From: UBA1764 sp045616685
GTDB lineage: Bacteria; Bacillota; Clostridia; Peptostreptococcales; Anaerovoracaceae
NCBI GenBank assembly: GCA_045616685.1
Contig: JAZLHF010000002.1
Location: 1-61,544 of the forward strand
Direction: 5' to 3'
Length of the DNA stretch: 61,544 bases
The notes under the pieces were generated by a model that ran no database searches, had not been told where the DNA came from, and saw only the letters and a list, made by a program, of their open reading frames with translations. Numbering within the stretch: position 1 is the first letter of the stretch; each line of letters begins with the position of its first letter. Below, piece after piece: positions 1-7,559 of this stretch. A program made the translations under genes and the position numbers.

Positions 1-293
1 TTCTTTTCAAGCTGAGATTCAAGATAGTTTAGTGCCAGAAAATAGTTTCTAACCTCTTGCTCTGGTTTTAAGAAATGTTTTCTCTCATCACGTTCAATTA
101 CTTCGTTAACCTGTTTTTCTGATAAAGGATTCCCTTCAATCTTATTTGAAGCATAAGAGCTTTTCTTTTTCGAGTTCTTGCGAAGCCTATTTACTACAGG
201 GCCAGATAGCTTAAGATCAGAAACTTGATATCGGTTCTTATCAATTTCTGTAATGTATTTCAATATTTCATTTGAAAGAGTAACTGTTATCAT
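1..293 (-). CDS. Fic family protein, N-terminal part (cut by window edge)
   Basis: The reading frame is open from an ATG at 293 to the window edge, about 97 residues, and continues outside. It begins MITVTLSNEILKYITEI and contains SSYASNKIEGNPLS, which matches the S-x-x-x-E-G-N inhibitory-helix motif found near the N terminus of many Fic proteins. Known family role: transfer of AMP or another nucleotide moiety from a nucleotide triphosphate to a target protein. The catalytic HPFxxGNGR motif would lie beyond the edge, so activity cannot be judged. The start has a good AAGGAG site 8 nt upstream, but that site is the 3' arm of an inverted repeat (299-332). The gene follows the displaced pilin genes on the same strand. 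The family call rests on one motif. Confidence 0.7.
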   Translation of the reverse strand, partial: MITVTLSNEILKYITEIDKNRYQVSDLKLSGPVVNRLRKNSKKKSSYASNKIEGNPLSEKQVNEVIERDERKHFLKPEQEVRNYFLALNYLESQLEK

Positions 294-298
294 AAAAT

Positions 299-332
299 AA
301 TCTCCTTGAATATATTTTAACTCAAGGAGATT
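299..332 (-). promoter_or_regulatory. Hairpin sequestering the Fic gene ribosome binding site
   Basis: Two 11-nt arms, AATCTCCTTGA and TCAAGGAGATT in transcript sense, are perfectly complementary with a 12-nt AT-rich loop. The 3' arm contains the Shine-Dalgarno sequence of the Fic gene at 293, so folding would hide it. There is no proper U-run after it, so a terminator is less likely. Regulation of translation is inferred. Confidence 0.55.
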
Positions 333-514
333 ACAATTTCCATTATTTTTACACTAAATTTACACTATTTTTCACTATGTAGCATAATTTTGTCCCACAC
401 GAAACTATGGAATACTTCTCGTTATTACAATTTGCTTTAAAAGCATATTTACTACAGTTGAAAGATTTGTACCTAAATCTTCAAGTATTTCTAGTGACAT
501 TGTCAATACGAACA

Positions 515-534
515 AAGAGCCTAAAAAGGCTCTT
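515..534 (-). terminator. Weak terminator-like hairpin at end of pilin gene
   Basis: AAGAGCC and GGCTCTT form a 7-bp stem with a 6-nt loop overlapping the stop codon of the 521-964 gene. It is followed on the minus strand by TTTG rather than a clean U-run, so termination would be weak. Confidence 0.45.
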
Positions 535-964
535 CAATTTCGTAGACTTCAATCAACCATTCATAGCAGGATTCATGAGATATTTCTGAGGTTTTAATAG
601 ATTTCAGCCTAAAGAAGCTTTTTTGAGGGGTAAAAGCTAATTTAAGCTTAATTAGATAGTTACTCTCGCCCTCATATGCTGACAAATTTACGATTCTAAC
701 TGTGCCATTATCCTTGCTAAAACAAGGCATATTTGAGACGGCGTAGTTGATCATCGTTTGAACACAACTTCTACATATATCAGCGTCAAATACTATTTTT
801 TCAGTTTCTTCATCATAGCAATTAAGCGCTGCATATGCTGTGCATTCTTCCGTTAAAGCCTGAAGATTTTGCTCAAGAAGATAATAATTTGTAAAATCAG
901 ACTGATAGGTTAATCCTAAAACAGATAAAATAATTATCCCAAACGATACTATTAAAGGCTTCAT
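521..964 (-). CDS. TadE-like pilin/pseudopilin, displaced end of Tad operon
   Basis: A 147-aa protein with one N-terminal membrane segment (about residues 4-20, starting MKPLIVSFGIIILSVLG) followed by a soluble domain with several cysteines. This is the layout of TadE/TadF minor pilins; I infer the role from layout and neighbours, not from a clear family match. The start overlaps the end of the preceding pilin-like gene by ATGA (961-964), so the two are translationally coupled. The N-terminal MKxLIV pattern recurs in the short pilins at 14832-15190, which supports membership of the same operon before the 13.5-kb element inserted. It now lies 13.5 kb from the operon promoter at 18852-18879, with the element's own terminators in between. 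Confidence 0.6.
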   Translation of the reverse strand: MKPLIVSFGIIILSVLGLTYQSDFTNYYLLEQNLQALTEECTAYAALNCYDEETEKIVFDADICRSCVQTMINYAVSNMPCFSKDNGTVRIVNLSAYEGESNYLIKLKLAFTPQKSFFRLKSIKTSEISHESCYEWLIEVYEIEEPF

Positions 965-1332
965 AAGAATTCACTCGCAACCGAGCTGTTAATCACATAT
1001 GAGTATTCATTATTTTCCTTCAAGCCAAGCATTGCCCTTTTTACTATAATTGTCACTGAGTAATGAATAATGCTTCCCCTTGAAAAATCACCAAAATGTT
1101 TAGCATCACTAGTACAAGTAATATTATTGTTAGCAATGTGTAGTTTATTATTTATTTCTCTCTTAAGACCATCACAATCAAAATAGCCCTCCTGTTTTGC
1201 CTTCTCTGCATACGAATAAACAATATCGTTTACGCCCATAAGTCTAAAGCTATTAATTTGGTCTAAACTAACTTGCATGGCCATAATTAATAGCAAAGGC
1301 AATACTGCACACATTACAATAAACTGTTCCAA
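961..1332 (-). pseudogene. TadE-like pilin gene, main part, split from its start by an integrated element
   Basis: The visible frame is 123 codons opening with TTG at 1332. Residues after the first six (MCAVLPLLLIMAMQVS) form the membrane segment of a TadE-like pilin, followed by about 100 soluble residues. The first codons, TTG GAA CAG TTT ATT GTA, belong to the element end. The chromosomal 5' end is at 14832-14867 and reads ATG AAG CAG TTT ATA GTA. Joining the two at the shared core gives MKQFIVMCAV in one frame. Whether TTG is used now is doubtful: I see no Shine-Dalgarno in front of it. Excision of the element would restore the full gene exactly, so this is better described as reversibly interrupted than as decayed. 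Confidence 0.8.
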
Positions 1333-1339
1333 ATGATAA
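1310..1339. other. Left attachment site (attL/attR type) of the serine-integrase element
   Basis: On the minus strand, the element arm TTATCATTTGGAACAGT (1339-1323) runs into the core CAGTTTATTGTAAT and then chromosomal pilin sequence GTGTGCAG. The same core, with A instead of the fourth T, is at 14848-14861. The arm is a 16/17 match to the reverse complement of the arm at the other end. The inferred crossover dinucleotide is GT at 1317-1316, the exact centre of symmetry of the rebuilt attP. Confidence 0.85.
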
Positions 1340-1397
1340 CTTTACATTACTATGTAAATCGAAACTCTATTAAAGTACTTTTACAAAGTCCCAACGT

Positions 1398-4238
1398 TTA
1401 TAATTTGTACTTTCCAACTATTGAAGTAAGAAAAGTTTCAATTTCATATTTAGCATTATTTGGTATTTTCTTTTCTAATAGTTGCTTTGGAATAATTACT
1501 CCAGATTTTCCGTGTACATTCTTTCTAAATACAATTTTATGTTCCTCACGTCTCAACCTTTGAATAATATATCCTTGGCTTAACCATGCATCTGATATAC
1601 AGCACTCATCATAGTTGTATTTAATAGCTCTTTTGGGAATATCAGCATCCCATTTTTCTTTCCATTCCCCAGGAGCTGTATCGTACCAAAATGCATCAGT
1701 AAAATAAGCTGTCCAATCAAGATTATCACCAATTATTTCTTCTATTTTTTTAAAGGTTAAAGTTACAGGCGATTTATTACATGTTCTAAAGAATTCCCTT
1801 AGCAAGTAGTATGGATCATCTTTTGTATTTTCCTCACTTATATATGTTTCTAATAATCCTAAGGTATTAATTCCTTCACCGCCATACCATGCACTGCTAT
1901 CAACAGCAATATTTGAGCATCTTTTGTGTACATATGCTAAGTTTTCAGCATTTATACCCTTATCTGGCCTTATTTTTACAATAGCAAGTTCCTGATCAGG
2001 AAGCATCCTCTTTTCACATGCAAAGCAAATACCCATTTGTCTTCGCCAGATTGCTTTATACTTATCTCCGGACACTCTGTTTATTTCTCTCTTATACTCA
2101 AGCTCATCATAATAAGCTTTGTCTAAATAAGGATTTGCTTCTGAACTTGTTGGAATCTGTCTTATTGGAGCCATTTCAGTTAACGATATTACTTGATAAT
2201 CCCTATGGTCTGGATCTGAAAACGCATAACCATTACTTGTTTTTATCCAAAACTTCTTTCTGATTTTTTCTTGTTCTCGCCTTGGATACATTTTCTTTGT
2301 TTTTGTTAAAAGAAGAGCATTTACAGCAACGTCTATATGCCTAAATGCTTCATATGCATCACTAATTCTTTGATAGTAACCCCATCCATAAAGCTTTCTA
2401 TTAAGTCCTTGTATAAACGATTTAATTGAGCCATTGTTATTCAAAATATACTTTTCAAGATTGCTTTCGAATGTTTTAATGGCATCATCTGATGGTCTAC
2501 TTTTAATCTGTCCATTATTCTTTTCGAAATGGTACGAAAGAAAATCAAAACCATCTTTTAGGTTTACTATTTTGCTTTTTTCTTCAGAAAGCTTTAGGCC
2601 ACGAATTTCTAAGAAGTCTTTTAATATTTTAAGTATATTTTCCGCCCTTTCTTTTGAATCTGCAGAAATAACAATATCATCTGCGAATCTAACAACCTTA
2701 CCATCTGAATGAGCTTTCAATAATTTTTCATCAATATATTGTTCAAGCCCATCCAAAGTCATGTTTCCAATTACAGGCGAAATACTTGAACCTTGAGATA
2801 TTCCGGCATCAGTTTCTCTCATAACGCCATTTTCTAAAACTCCAGCAGTTAAAAATTCTTTAAGAACGTGCTTATCCATTAAAATATTCTTCATTATCCA
2901 GTCATGGTTTATTTCATCATAATAATGTCTCACGTCTCCGTAAATAGCCCAGTCTGGTTTATCATATCCATTGAACATTTCCTTAACACATTCATGTGCA
3001 TCAAATATTGATCGTCCTTCTCTAAATCCAAAGGAATGTTTATCAGCAGTGCTTTCAGCCAAAGGCTTTAATGCAAATGAATAAAGAGTTTCCATTGCTT
3101 TATCATATTGTGTTGCAACTTTTATTATTCTTACTTTTCCACCTTGCTCCCTTAATTTAAAATTATAAAATGGTCTATGATGATAATCTTCTGCAGTTAA
3201 AGATAATACCGCCTTCATCTTTTCCGCATCCGTATTCCATTTAACATTGTCTATTCCAGATCCAGAATTATTATTAATTACCTTTCTTACTGCTAGTAGT
3301 TTTGCTGGCATAGAATTTACAATAATTAATTGCCATTCCAGGCATTTATCCCAATGTTTTAAACTTGCTTCAGTAGCAAGTCTATGTTGCATATTACTAA
3401 GCTTTCTTTCCATGATTGCCCAGTTTGTACTTGTCCACATCTCTGCAGCATTCTCATCATTAAGTAAATTTTTTTCTTTTGGTTTCCAAAATTGAATTTC
3501 CATTTTTATCGGACAGTGATCACTGCCATATATTTTGTTAAGGTGTTCTACGTCCTTAACTTCTCCAATTAATTCTCTTGAAATTAAAAAATAATCAAGG
3601 CGCCAGCCTCGATTCTCCCACCTTTTATTTAGTCTATTTGACCACCATGTATATGTTCTTGCCTGAGTCGGATAGTACGCTCTATACACATCAATTAAAT
3701 TACATGTTTGAATAAGATCTTTCATCCCAGTTCTTGTATCTTGATCAAATTTTGCTTCATTAATTTGGTTACGCTGGTTTTCTGGGTATATATCTATGCT
3801 CTCAAGTGCAACATTAAAATCCCCACATATAATTACTGGTTTATCCAAAGCTAAAATGAAATTTTTTAAGCATTTATCCCATCTAATTCTTACATCTAGT
3901 CGTTCCAGACCACTTTCAGCATTTGGCACATACACATTTATGACGTAATACTCCTGAAATTCAAGGCATATCATTCTGCCTTCAGCATTTAAATCAGAAT
4001 CTCCTATATCTGTTGTCACGGCTAAAGCTTTTTCTTTAGATAATATTAATGTTCCTGAGTACCCTTTTTTACTTGTGCATAGATTCCAATATTCCTCATA
4101 TTCATCTAATCTTAGCTGTATCTTCGACCTAACTTCTTGGCAACAAAAAAAATCTGCATTTTGTTTTCTTACCACTTGCTCAAATCCTTTTAATTTGCAT
4201 GCTTTAATTCCATTAACATTCCAGGATACTATTTTCAT
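1398..4238 (-). CDS. AP-endonuclease/ExoIII-like domain fused to group II-type reverse transcriptase, maturase and HNH-like domain
   Basis: 946 aa. Residues 1-250 are an exonuclease III/AP-endonuclease fold with all expected catalytic motifs: SWNVNG (N7), CQEVR (E35), YVPNA, GDFN (D140, N142), DYFLIS (D215) and GSDHCP (D240, H241). Residues about 320-570 are a group II-intron-type RT: DVRHYYDEI (D435), GISQGSSISP and FADD (D520, D521). Residues about 600-665 resemble maturase domain X (GLNRKLYGWGYYQRIS). Residues about 730-776 resemble the intron En/HNH finger (C738, C741, H771, C774), but the usual histidine pair before the GG region is replaced (ELAIVKI). The tail (about 826-906, LTFKKIEEIIG ... 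WLSQGY) resembles a small domain often appended to nucleases. RT, endonuclease and maturase roles are established for the families. The function of the fusion is unknown: retromobility, repair or defence are all possible. RBS GTGAGG lies 5 nt before the ATG. Confidence 0.85.
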   Translation of the reverse strand: MKIVSWNVNGIKACKLKGFEQVVRKQNADFFCCQEVRSKIQLRLDEYEEYWNLCTSKKGYSGTLILSKEKALAVTTDIGDSDLNAEGRMICLEFQEYYVINVYVPNAESGLERLDVRIRWDKCLKNFILALDKPVIICGDFNVALESIDIYPENQRNQINEAKFDQDTRTGMKDLIQTCNLIDVYRAYYPTQARTYTWWSNRLNKRWENRGWRLDYFLISRELIGEVKDVEHLNKIYGSDHCPIKMEIQFWKPKEKNLLNDENAAEMWTSTNWAIMERKLSNMQHRLATEASLKHWDKCLEWQLIIVNSMPAKLLAVRKVINNNSGSGIDNVKWNTDAEKMKAVLSLTAEDYHHRPFYNFKLREQGGKVRIIKVATQYDKAMETLYSFALKPLAESTADKHSFGFREGRSIFDAHECVKEMFNGYDKPDWAIYGDVRHYYDEINHDWIMKNILMDKHVLKEFLTAGVLENGVMRETDAGISQGSSISPVIGNMTLDGLEQYIDEKLLKAHSDGKVVRFADDIVISADSKERAENILKILKDFLEIRGLKLSEEKSKIVNLKDGFDFLSYHFEKNNGQIKSRPSDDAIKTFESNLEKYILNNNGSIKSFIQGLNRKLYGWGYYQRISDAYEAFRHIDVAVNALLLTKTKKMYPRREQEKIRKKFWIKTSNGYAFSDPDHRDYQVISLTEMAPIRQIPTSSEANPYLDKAYYDELEYKREINRVSGDKYKAIWRRQMGICFACEKRMLPDQELAIVKIRPDKGINAENLAYVHKRCSNIAVDSSAWYGGEGINTLGLLETYISEENTKDDPYYLLREFFRTCNKSPVTLTFKKIEEIIGDNLDWTAYFTDAFWYDTAPGEWKEKWDADIPKRAIKYNYDECCISDAWLSQGYIIQRLRREEHKIVFRKNVHGKSGVIIPKQLLEKKIPNNAKYEIETFLTSIVGKYKL

Positions 4239-4255
4239 GATGCCTCACTTCCATT

Positions 4256-4305
4256 AAAAAACGGCTTTAAAGAGCTGCAACTTTATCTGTAGCTCTACAA
4301 AGCCG
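4256..4305 (-). terminator. Intrinsic terminator 17 nt upstream of the RT start codon
   Basis: In transcript sense CGGCTTT and AAAGCCG close a stem that also contains AGAGCT/AGCTCT, followed directly by six U. The last U is 17 nt before the ATG of the RT gene at 4238, leaving no room for a promoter between them. It can serve the upstream recombinase gene or end a small RNA, but RT expression then needs read-through. Confidence 0.75.
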
Positions 4306-4480
4306 ATCATTTTATTAATAAATAAGGATGAATATCAACTTTTACAGCTGATAGTAAATTCTTATCTTATTCTTAGTTGCCTCTGCAAATAATTGATTTA
4401 TTAATATTTCTTTCATAATAAAGCCAGATTCCTTCAAACTATAATACAAACATTAATGATAAATCTTATACTATTTGCTA
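4306..4480 (-). other. 175-nt non-coding leader between recombinase and RT
   Basis: AT-rich spacer upstream of the terminator and RT gene. It contains only a 24-codon ORF (ATGAAAGAAATATTAA, ending ATCAGCTGTAA) with a poorly spaced AAGGA site, and no group II intron 5' motif. No convincing promoter stands out. It is the place to look for an RT-associated small RNA. Confidence 0.4.
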
Positions 4481-6298
4481 CTATTGCTTTTGTGCCTTTG
4501 CAATTTTCTTATCAGCCTTAACCAAACCTTTAAGTTTTGTAATATATGTTGTAAACGTGTTTTCTATATCAGCATTGTAACCCGTTATACTTGAGAAACC
4601 ATCAGGATTAATCTTTTCAAATAGTAGCGCTTCTAATTTTGCGAAGATATTAAGCTTAAAATCAACAAGCTTCTTATCATCAAATACAACATATTCCAGC
4701 ATATTTAATATTTCTTCTGGGCTATAGGAATCCCTTGGCAACAAATCTTCAACAGCTTTATTGTACTCATCAAGTAAATCTTGCACATAATCATACAGAT
4801 TACTGTTATTTTTTAGTATTGCATCCTTTTGCTTTGTAAGAACTTCTTTTTCTTGGCCAAGTGCTTCTACTTTATCAACCATATCTCTGGAATTTGTTAA
4901 TAACAAAGTTTCAGCAGCATTATCCAGCATTATGTTTACTTGAGTTAATCTTTCATTTATTGGTCTTACTGCTTCCAGGGCATCTTCTTCAATGTTCATT
5001 TCAATTGCAGCAACAATGAATACAATCAAGCGTTCATATATTTCTTGCTTTGCATGCTCAATATCAGCATTAATAACCTTGCCATCCTCAAACATTTTCA
5101 GTTCATCATCAATATATTTTTCAGTAATGTTTTTAGAATGACACTTTTTTATTCCGTAAGTGTGCTTGGTAGAACAAAGATAATAACGTTCCCCTTGCTT
5201 GTTTTTTTGCGAATGGAAAAATGCCCCACATTTTGCACATCTAATTTTTTCTGCATATTTTGTAACGCCACAGTAAGCAATACCTTTTTTATTATTAACA
5301 TACTTTGTGTGGGCTTCCCTAACTTGTTGACACTTATCAAAAATTACAGGATCAACTATTGCAGGGATTCTATCACTTGGTTCACAAATATAATGCTCAC
5401 GTGTGCGCATGTAATTTGGTTTATTTTCAAATACATATCCCCTTGTATGCTTCTGCGGATTATTAAATCCCTTATACTTTTCATTGGTAATCTTCTTTGT
5501 TATATCTGAAGATACCCACTCTGTGCGTTTGGTACTATTTGGCAAATTGCTTGGACGTTTTCTATAGCCTTCTTCATTTAAAGTATTGGCAATTCTTCTA
5601 CATCCAAAGCCTTGCGAATATAATTCAAACATCCTTCTAATTGCAGCAGCTTCTTCTTCAACAATTTCTAAACTGTTTGTTTCTTTTACATATCTATACC
5701 CATAAAGCTGACCCGAAGCATATATTTTGCCCTTTTTTGCACCTTCTTCTCTACCAAATCTAACCTTTTGGCTACGGTCACGGCTTTCATTTTCATCAAA
5801 TGTTAAGAATATCTGGATAAATGGCAAGTCATCTGACAGTCTTGTAGATTTATTAATATTTAAAAAATATACAAATACATCTTTTTCCCTAAGCCTATTA
5901 ATAATGCTCATTACTTCCATGTTCCTTGCAAATCTGGAAGTATTCTTAACAATGATATAATCAAATTTAGGCTTACGTTTGGAAACAGTATAAGCTTCAC
6001 CTGTTTTTCTACCAGAATCTTTATCTTTAATTTCAATTACATCAAGCCCGGCATCTTTAATCATTTTTGTAAATTCCGGCCTATTCAACTTGGTTCCAGT
6101 AATACCACGCTCAGGATAGATCTTTATTACATCAGATGGATCTTCTTTAAGTTCACGCTCAAAATAAGATCTCTGATTTTCCAATGAATTAAGCTGCGAT
6201 TCTTCTGTTGTAGAAACTCTACAATAAGCAACTGCTTTTGGCCGCCTGCCAAACTGTTCTTCAAATCTTCTAAATTCTTCTTGTACGCCTGAATGCAT
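4481..6298 (-). CDS. Large serine recombinase (probable integrase of the element)
   Basis: 605 aa, usual length for large serine integrases. The resolvase catalytic domain starts after a short extension (AVAYCRVSTTEES, nucleophile S29; ARNMEVM and RSQKVRFGREEGAKKGK further on). It is followed by the recombinase domain (YGYRYV ... RRIANTLNEEGY), a zinc ribbon (CAKCGAFFHS ... YYLCS ... KCHSK) and a coiled-coil-like region at about 440-540. Known role: site-specific integration by double-strand exchange at a central dinucleotide, which fits the GT-centred attP rebuilt from the element ends. It starts with ATG at 6298 behind GGAG (8-nt spacing) and has its own promoter at 6344-6371. All motifs look intact. 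Excision normally needs a directionality factor; none is recognised here. Confidence 0.92.
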   Translation of the reverse strand: MHSGVQEEFRRFEEQFGRRPKAVAYCRVSTTEESQLNSLENQRSYFERELKEDPSDVIKIYPERGITGTKLNRPEFTKMIKDAGLDVIEIKDKDSGRKTGEAYTVSKRKPKFDYIIVKNTSRFARNMEVMSIINRLREKDVFVYFLNINKSTRLSDDLPFIQIFLTFDENESRDRSQKVRFGREEGAKKGKIYASGQLYGYRYVKETNSLEIVEEEAAAIRRMFELYSQGFGCRRIANTLNEEGYRKRPSNLPNSTKRTEWVSSDITKKITNEKYKGFNNPQKHTRGYVFENKPNYMRTREHYICEPSDRIPAIVDPVIFDKCQQVREAHTKYVNNKKGIAYCGVTKYAEKIRCAKCGAFFHSQKNKQGERYYLCSTKHTYGIKKCHSKNITEKYIDDELKMFEDGKVINADIEHAKQEIYERLIVFIVAAIEMNIEEDALEAVRPINERLTQVNIMLDNAAETLLLTNSRDMVDKVEALGQEKEVLTKQKDAILKNNSNLYDYVQDLLDEYNKAVEDLLPRDSYSPEEILNMLEYVVFDDKKLVDFKLNIFAKLEALLFEKINPDGFSSITGYNADIENTFTTYITKLKGLVKADKKIAKAQKQ

Positions 6299-6343
6299 AT
6301 CAATTACTCCACTAACATAAGAAGTTGTTTAATTTACGTTTTT

Positions 6344-6371
6344 ATTATACCAGAAAAATTAATTTGTGTAA
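6344..6371 (-). promoter_or_regulatory. Sigma-A-like promoter of the large recombinase gene
   Basis: Minus-strand TTACAC (6371-6366), 16-bp spacer, TATAAT (6349-6344), about 45 nt before the start codon, in the 213-bp divergent region shared with the plus-strand genes beginning at 6512. Confidence 0.6.
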
Positions 6372-6511
6372 CCCGCTTACGAACTGTATATATCACGGCA
6401 TAATGAAAAAGGTCTCAAAACCTACAAGTTATGGGCAAATTTTAATGCCAACGTAAAACCAAGTATTTTGGCAGTTCCAAAACATAGTTTCAAAAATAGA
6501 GGTTAAAAACA

Positions 6512-6694
6512 ATGAAATGTTGTATCTGTGGATGTGAGATTACACATCCGTTAATTAAAAATTATCTTGGTAATAACCCTTGCCCTGTTACCACAGATCC
6601 TAATAAACGCTGCTGCGACAAGTGCAATGCTGAAGTAGTTATTCCGGCAAGAATTTTGCTATATGAAAAGCAAAGAACTGGAGGCAAAAAATGA
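6512..6694 (+). CDS. Small cysteine-rich (zinc-ribbon-like) protein
   Basis: 60 aa with two CxxC knuckles: MKCCICGCEIT near the N terminus and CCDKCNAEVV in the middle, plus a conserved-looking GNNPCPVTTDPNKRCC stretch. Such small four-cysteine proteins are common in phages and mobile elements, where their role is mostly unknown. AGAGG lies 7 nt before the start. The stop TGA overlaps the ATG of the resolvase gene (ATGA, 6691-6694), so the two are cotranscribed and probably coupled. It could assist the resolvase or act as a directionality factor, but that is only a guess from position. Confidence 0.75.
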   Translation: MKCCICGCEITHPLIKNYLGNNPCPVTTDPNKRCCDKCNAEVVIPARILLYEKQRTGGKK

Positions 6695-7278
6695 TCTATG
6701 GATATGCCAGAGTCTCAACCAAAGGTCAAGCCAAAGATGGGAACTCTTTAATAGCCCAAGAGAATGCGCTTAAGAGAAATGGTGCAACAACTGTAATGTA
6801 TGAGAGTTTTACCGGAACCAAGTTGCACCGACCGGTTCTTGATGAACTTCTTAATAAGCTGCAGTCTGGGGACACTCTTATAGTTACTAAATTGGACCGT
6901 ATCGCACGAAATGCCAGAGATGGAATTGATATTATTAATGAAGTACTAAACAAGGGTTGTAGTATCCGAATTCTTAATATGGGGCTATTTGATAATTCCC
7001 CGTCTGGTAAGCTTATGAGAACTGTCATGCTTGCTTTTGCTGAATTTGAACGTGACATGATTGTGCAGCGCACTCAGGAAGGTAAAGAAATTGCAAGGCA
7101 AAATCCAAGCTTTAGAGAAGGCAGGCCCCGGAAGTTTAGAAATGAGCAGCTTGTTCACGCCGTAGAACTTTTTAATTCCGGGAAAACATACAAAGAAGTT
7201 GAAGCACTTACCGGAGTTTCCCGTAGCACCTTGTACAGATCTCTCTTAAATCAAGAAATCAAGGACGCTAAATTGTAG
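6691..7278 (+). CDS. Small serine resolvase/invertase
   Basis: 195 aa, the standard Tn3/Hin-family size. It starts MIYGYARVSTKGQ (nucleophile S9), has TKLDRIARNARDG and the LMRTVMLAFAEFERDMI long-helix region, and ends in a helix-turn-helix (TYKEVEALTGVSRSTLYRSL). Family members resolve cointegrates, invert DNA segments or transpose small elements. It starts inside the preceding zinc-ribbon gene by a 4-nt overlap. It is the second serine recombinase in the element and divergent from the large one. A likely job is multimer resolution of a circular form or inversion of a local segment, but no pair of res or inversion sites was identified. Confidence 0.9.
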   Translation: MIYGYARVSTKGQAKDGNSLIAQENALKRNGATTVMYESFTGTKLHRPVLDELLNKLQSGDTLIVTKLDRIARNARDGIDIINEVLNKGCSIRILNMGLFDNSPSGKLMRTVMLAFAEFERDMIVQRTQEGKEIARQNPSFREGRPRKFRNEQLVHAVELFNSGKTYKEVEALTGVSRSTLYRSLLNQEIKDAKL

Positions 7279-7369
7279 TGGAAGAGGCAAATTATAGGCG
7301 ATTCTTGCAAGCAACCAATACTCTCATAGCCTTTTCCTTTGTATTACAGGGGCTTGTAATTAATCATAA

Positions 7370-7405
7370 GACGTCTGTCCAAAGCTGGGTAGACGTCATT
7401 TTTTT
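7370..7405 (+). terminator. Intrinsic terminator after resolvase, directly ahead of a small gene
   Basis: GACGTCT and AGACGTC form the stem; the loop is 14 nt; a run of seven T follows. The T-run touches the AGGAG ribosome site of the 46-aa gene at 7419, so that gene has no separate promoter and depends on read-through. Confidence 0.7.
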
Positions 7406-7418
7406 AGGAGAAACCACA

Positions 7419-7559
7419 ATGAAGGAAATTATACCATTCAGTCAGGAAGAACAAGAAGCCATTAAAGCAATTATGCTTGAATATCTTACCAACTGCCAAT
7501 TAGTAATCCTGTGCAGTACTGAACCCCACGGGTTTTATACACTCAAAAGAAAACATTGA
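7419..7559 (+). CDS. Hypothetical small protein, 46 aa
   Basis: Starts MKEIIPFSQEEQEAIKA with AGGAG 8 nt upstream, so this ATG is preferred over the longer frame opening at 7278, which crosses a terminator. The protein is mostly helical-looking in its first half and ends FYTLKRKH. I do not recognise a family. It is followed without gap by the ATG of the next small reading frame at 7560 (stop and start are adjacent), suggesting a two-gene unit. Its position next to the resolvase and cysteine-rich gene makes a regulatory or directionality role conceivable but unsupported. Confidence 0.55.
   Translation: MKEIIPFSQEEQEAIKAIMLEYLTNCQLVILCSTEPHGFYTLKRKH

Noticed and set aside
1341..1358. TTTACAT/ATGTAAA inverted repeat near the left end as the true element terminus
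   Set aside because: It has no counterpart at the right end and lies inside the better supported arm/core structure.
1340..4480. The RT as part of a group II intron
   Set aside because: No 5' GUGYG-type start, no domain V-like hairpin and no 3' AY boundary could be found on either side; the gene starts and ends beside terminator and attachment-site sequence.
4306..4480. 24-codon ORF ahead of the RT
   Set aside because: Ribosome site too far from the ATG, and it looks like chance in AT-rich DNA.
5045..5509. Long plus-strand ORF opposite the large recombinase
   Set aside because: Antisense shadow of a well-supported gene, no ribosome site and no family features. The same applies to the other opposite-strand frames, for example 19239-19571 and 24473-24856.
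7278..7559. A 93-aa plus-strand ORF starting right after the resolvase
   Set aside because: It runs through the terminator at 7370-7405 and starts with no ribosome site of its own; the 46-aa gene at 7419 has one.
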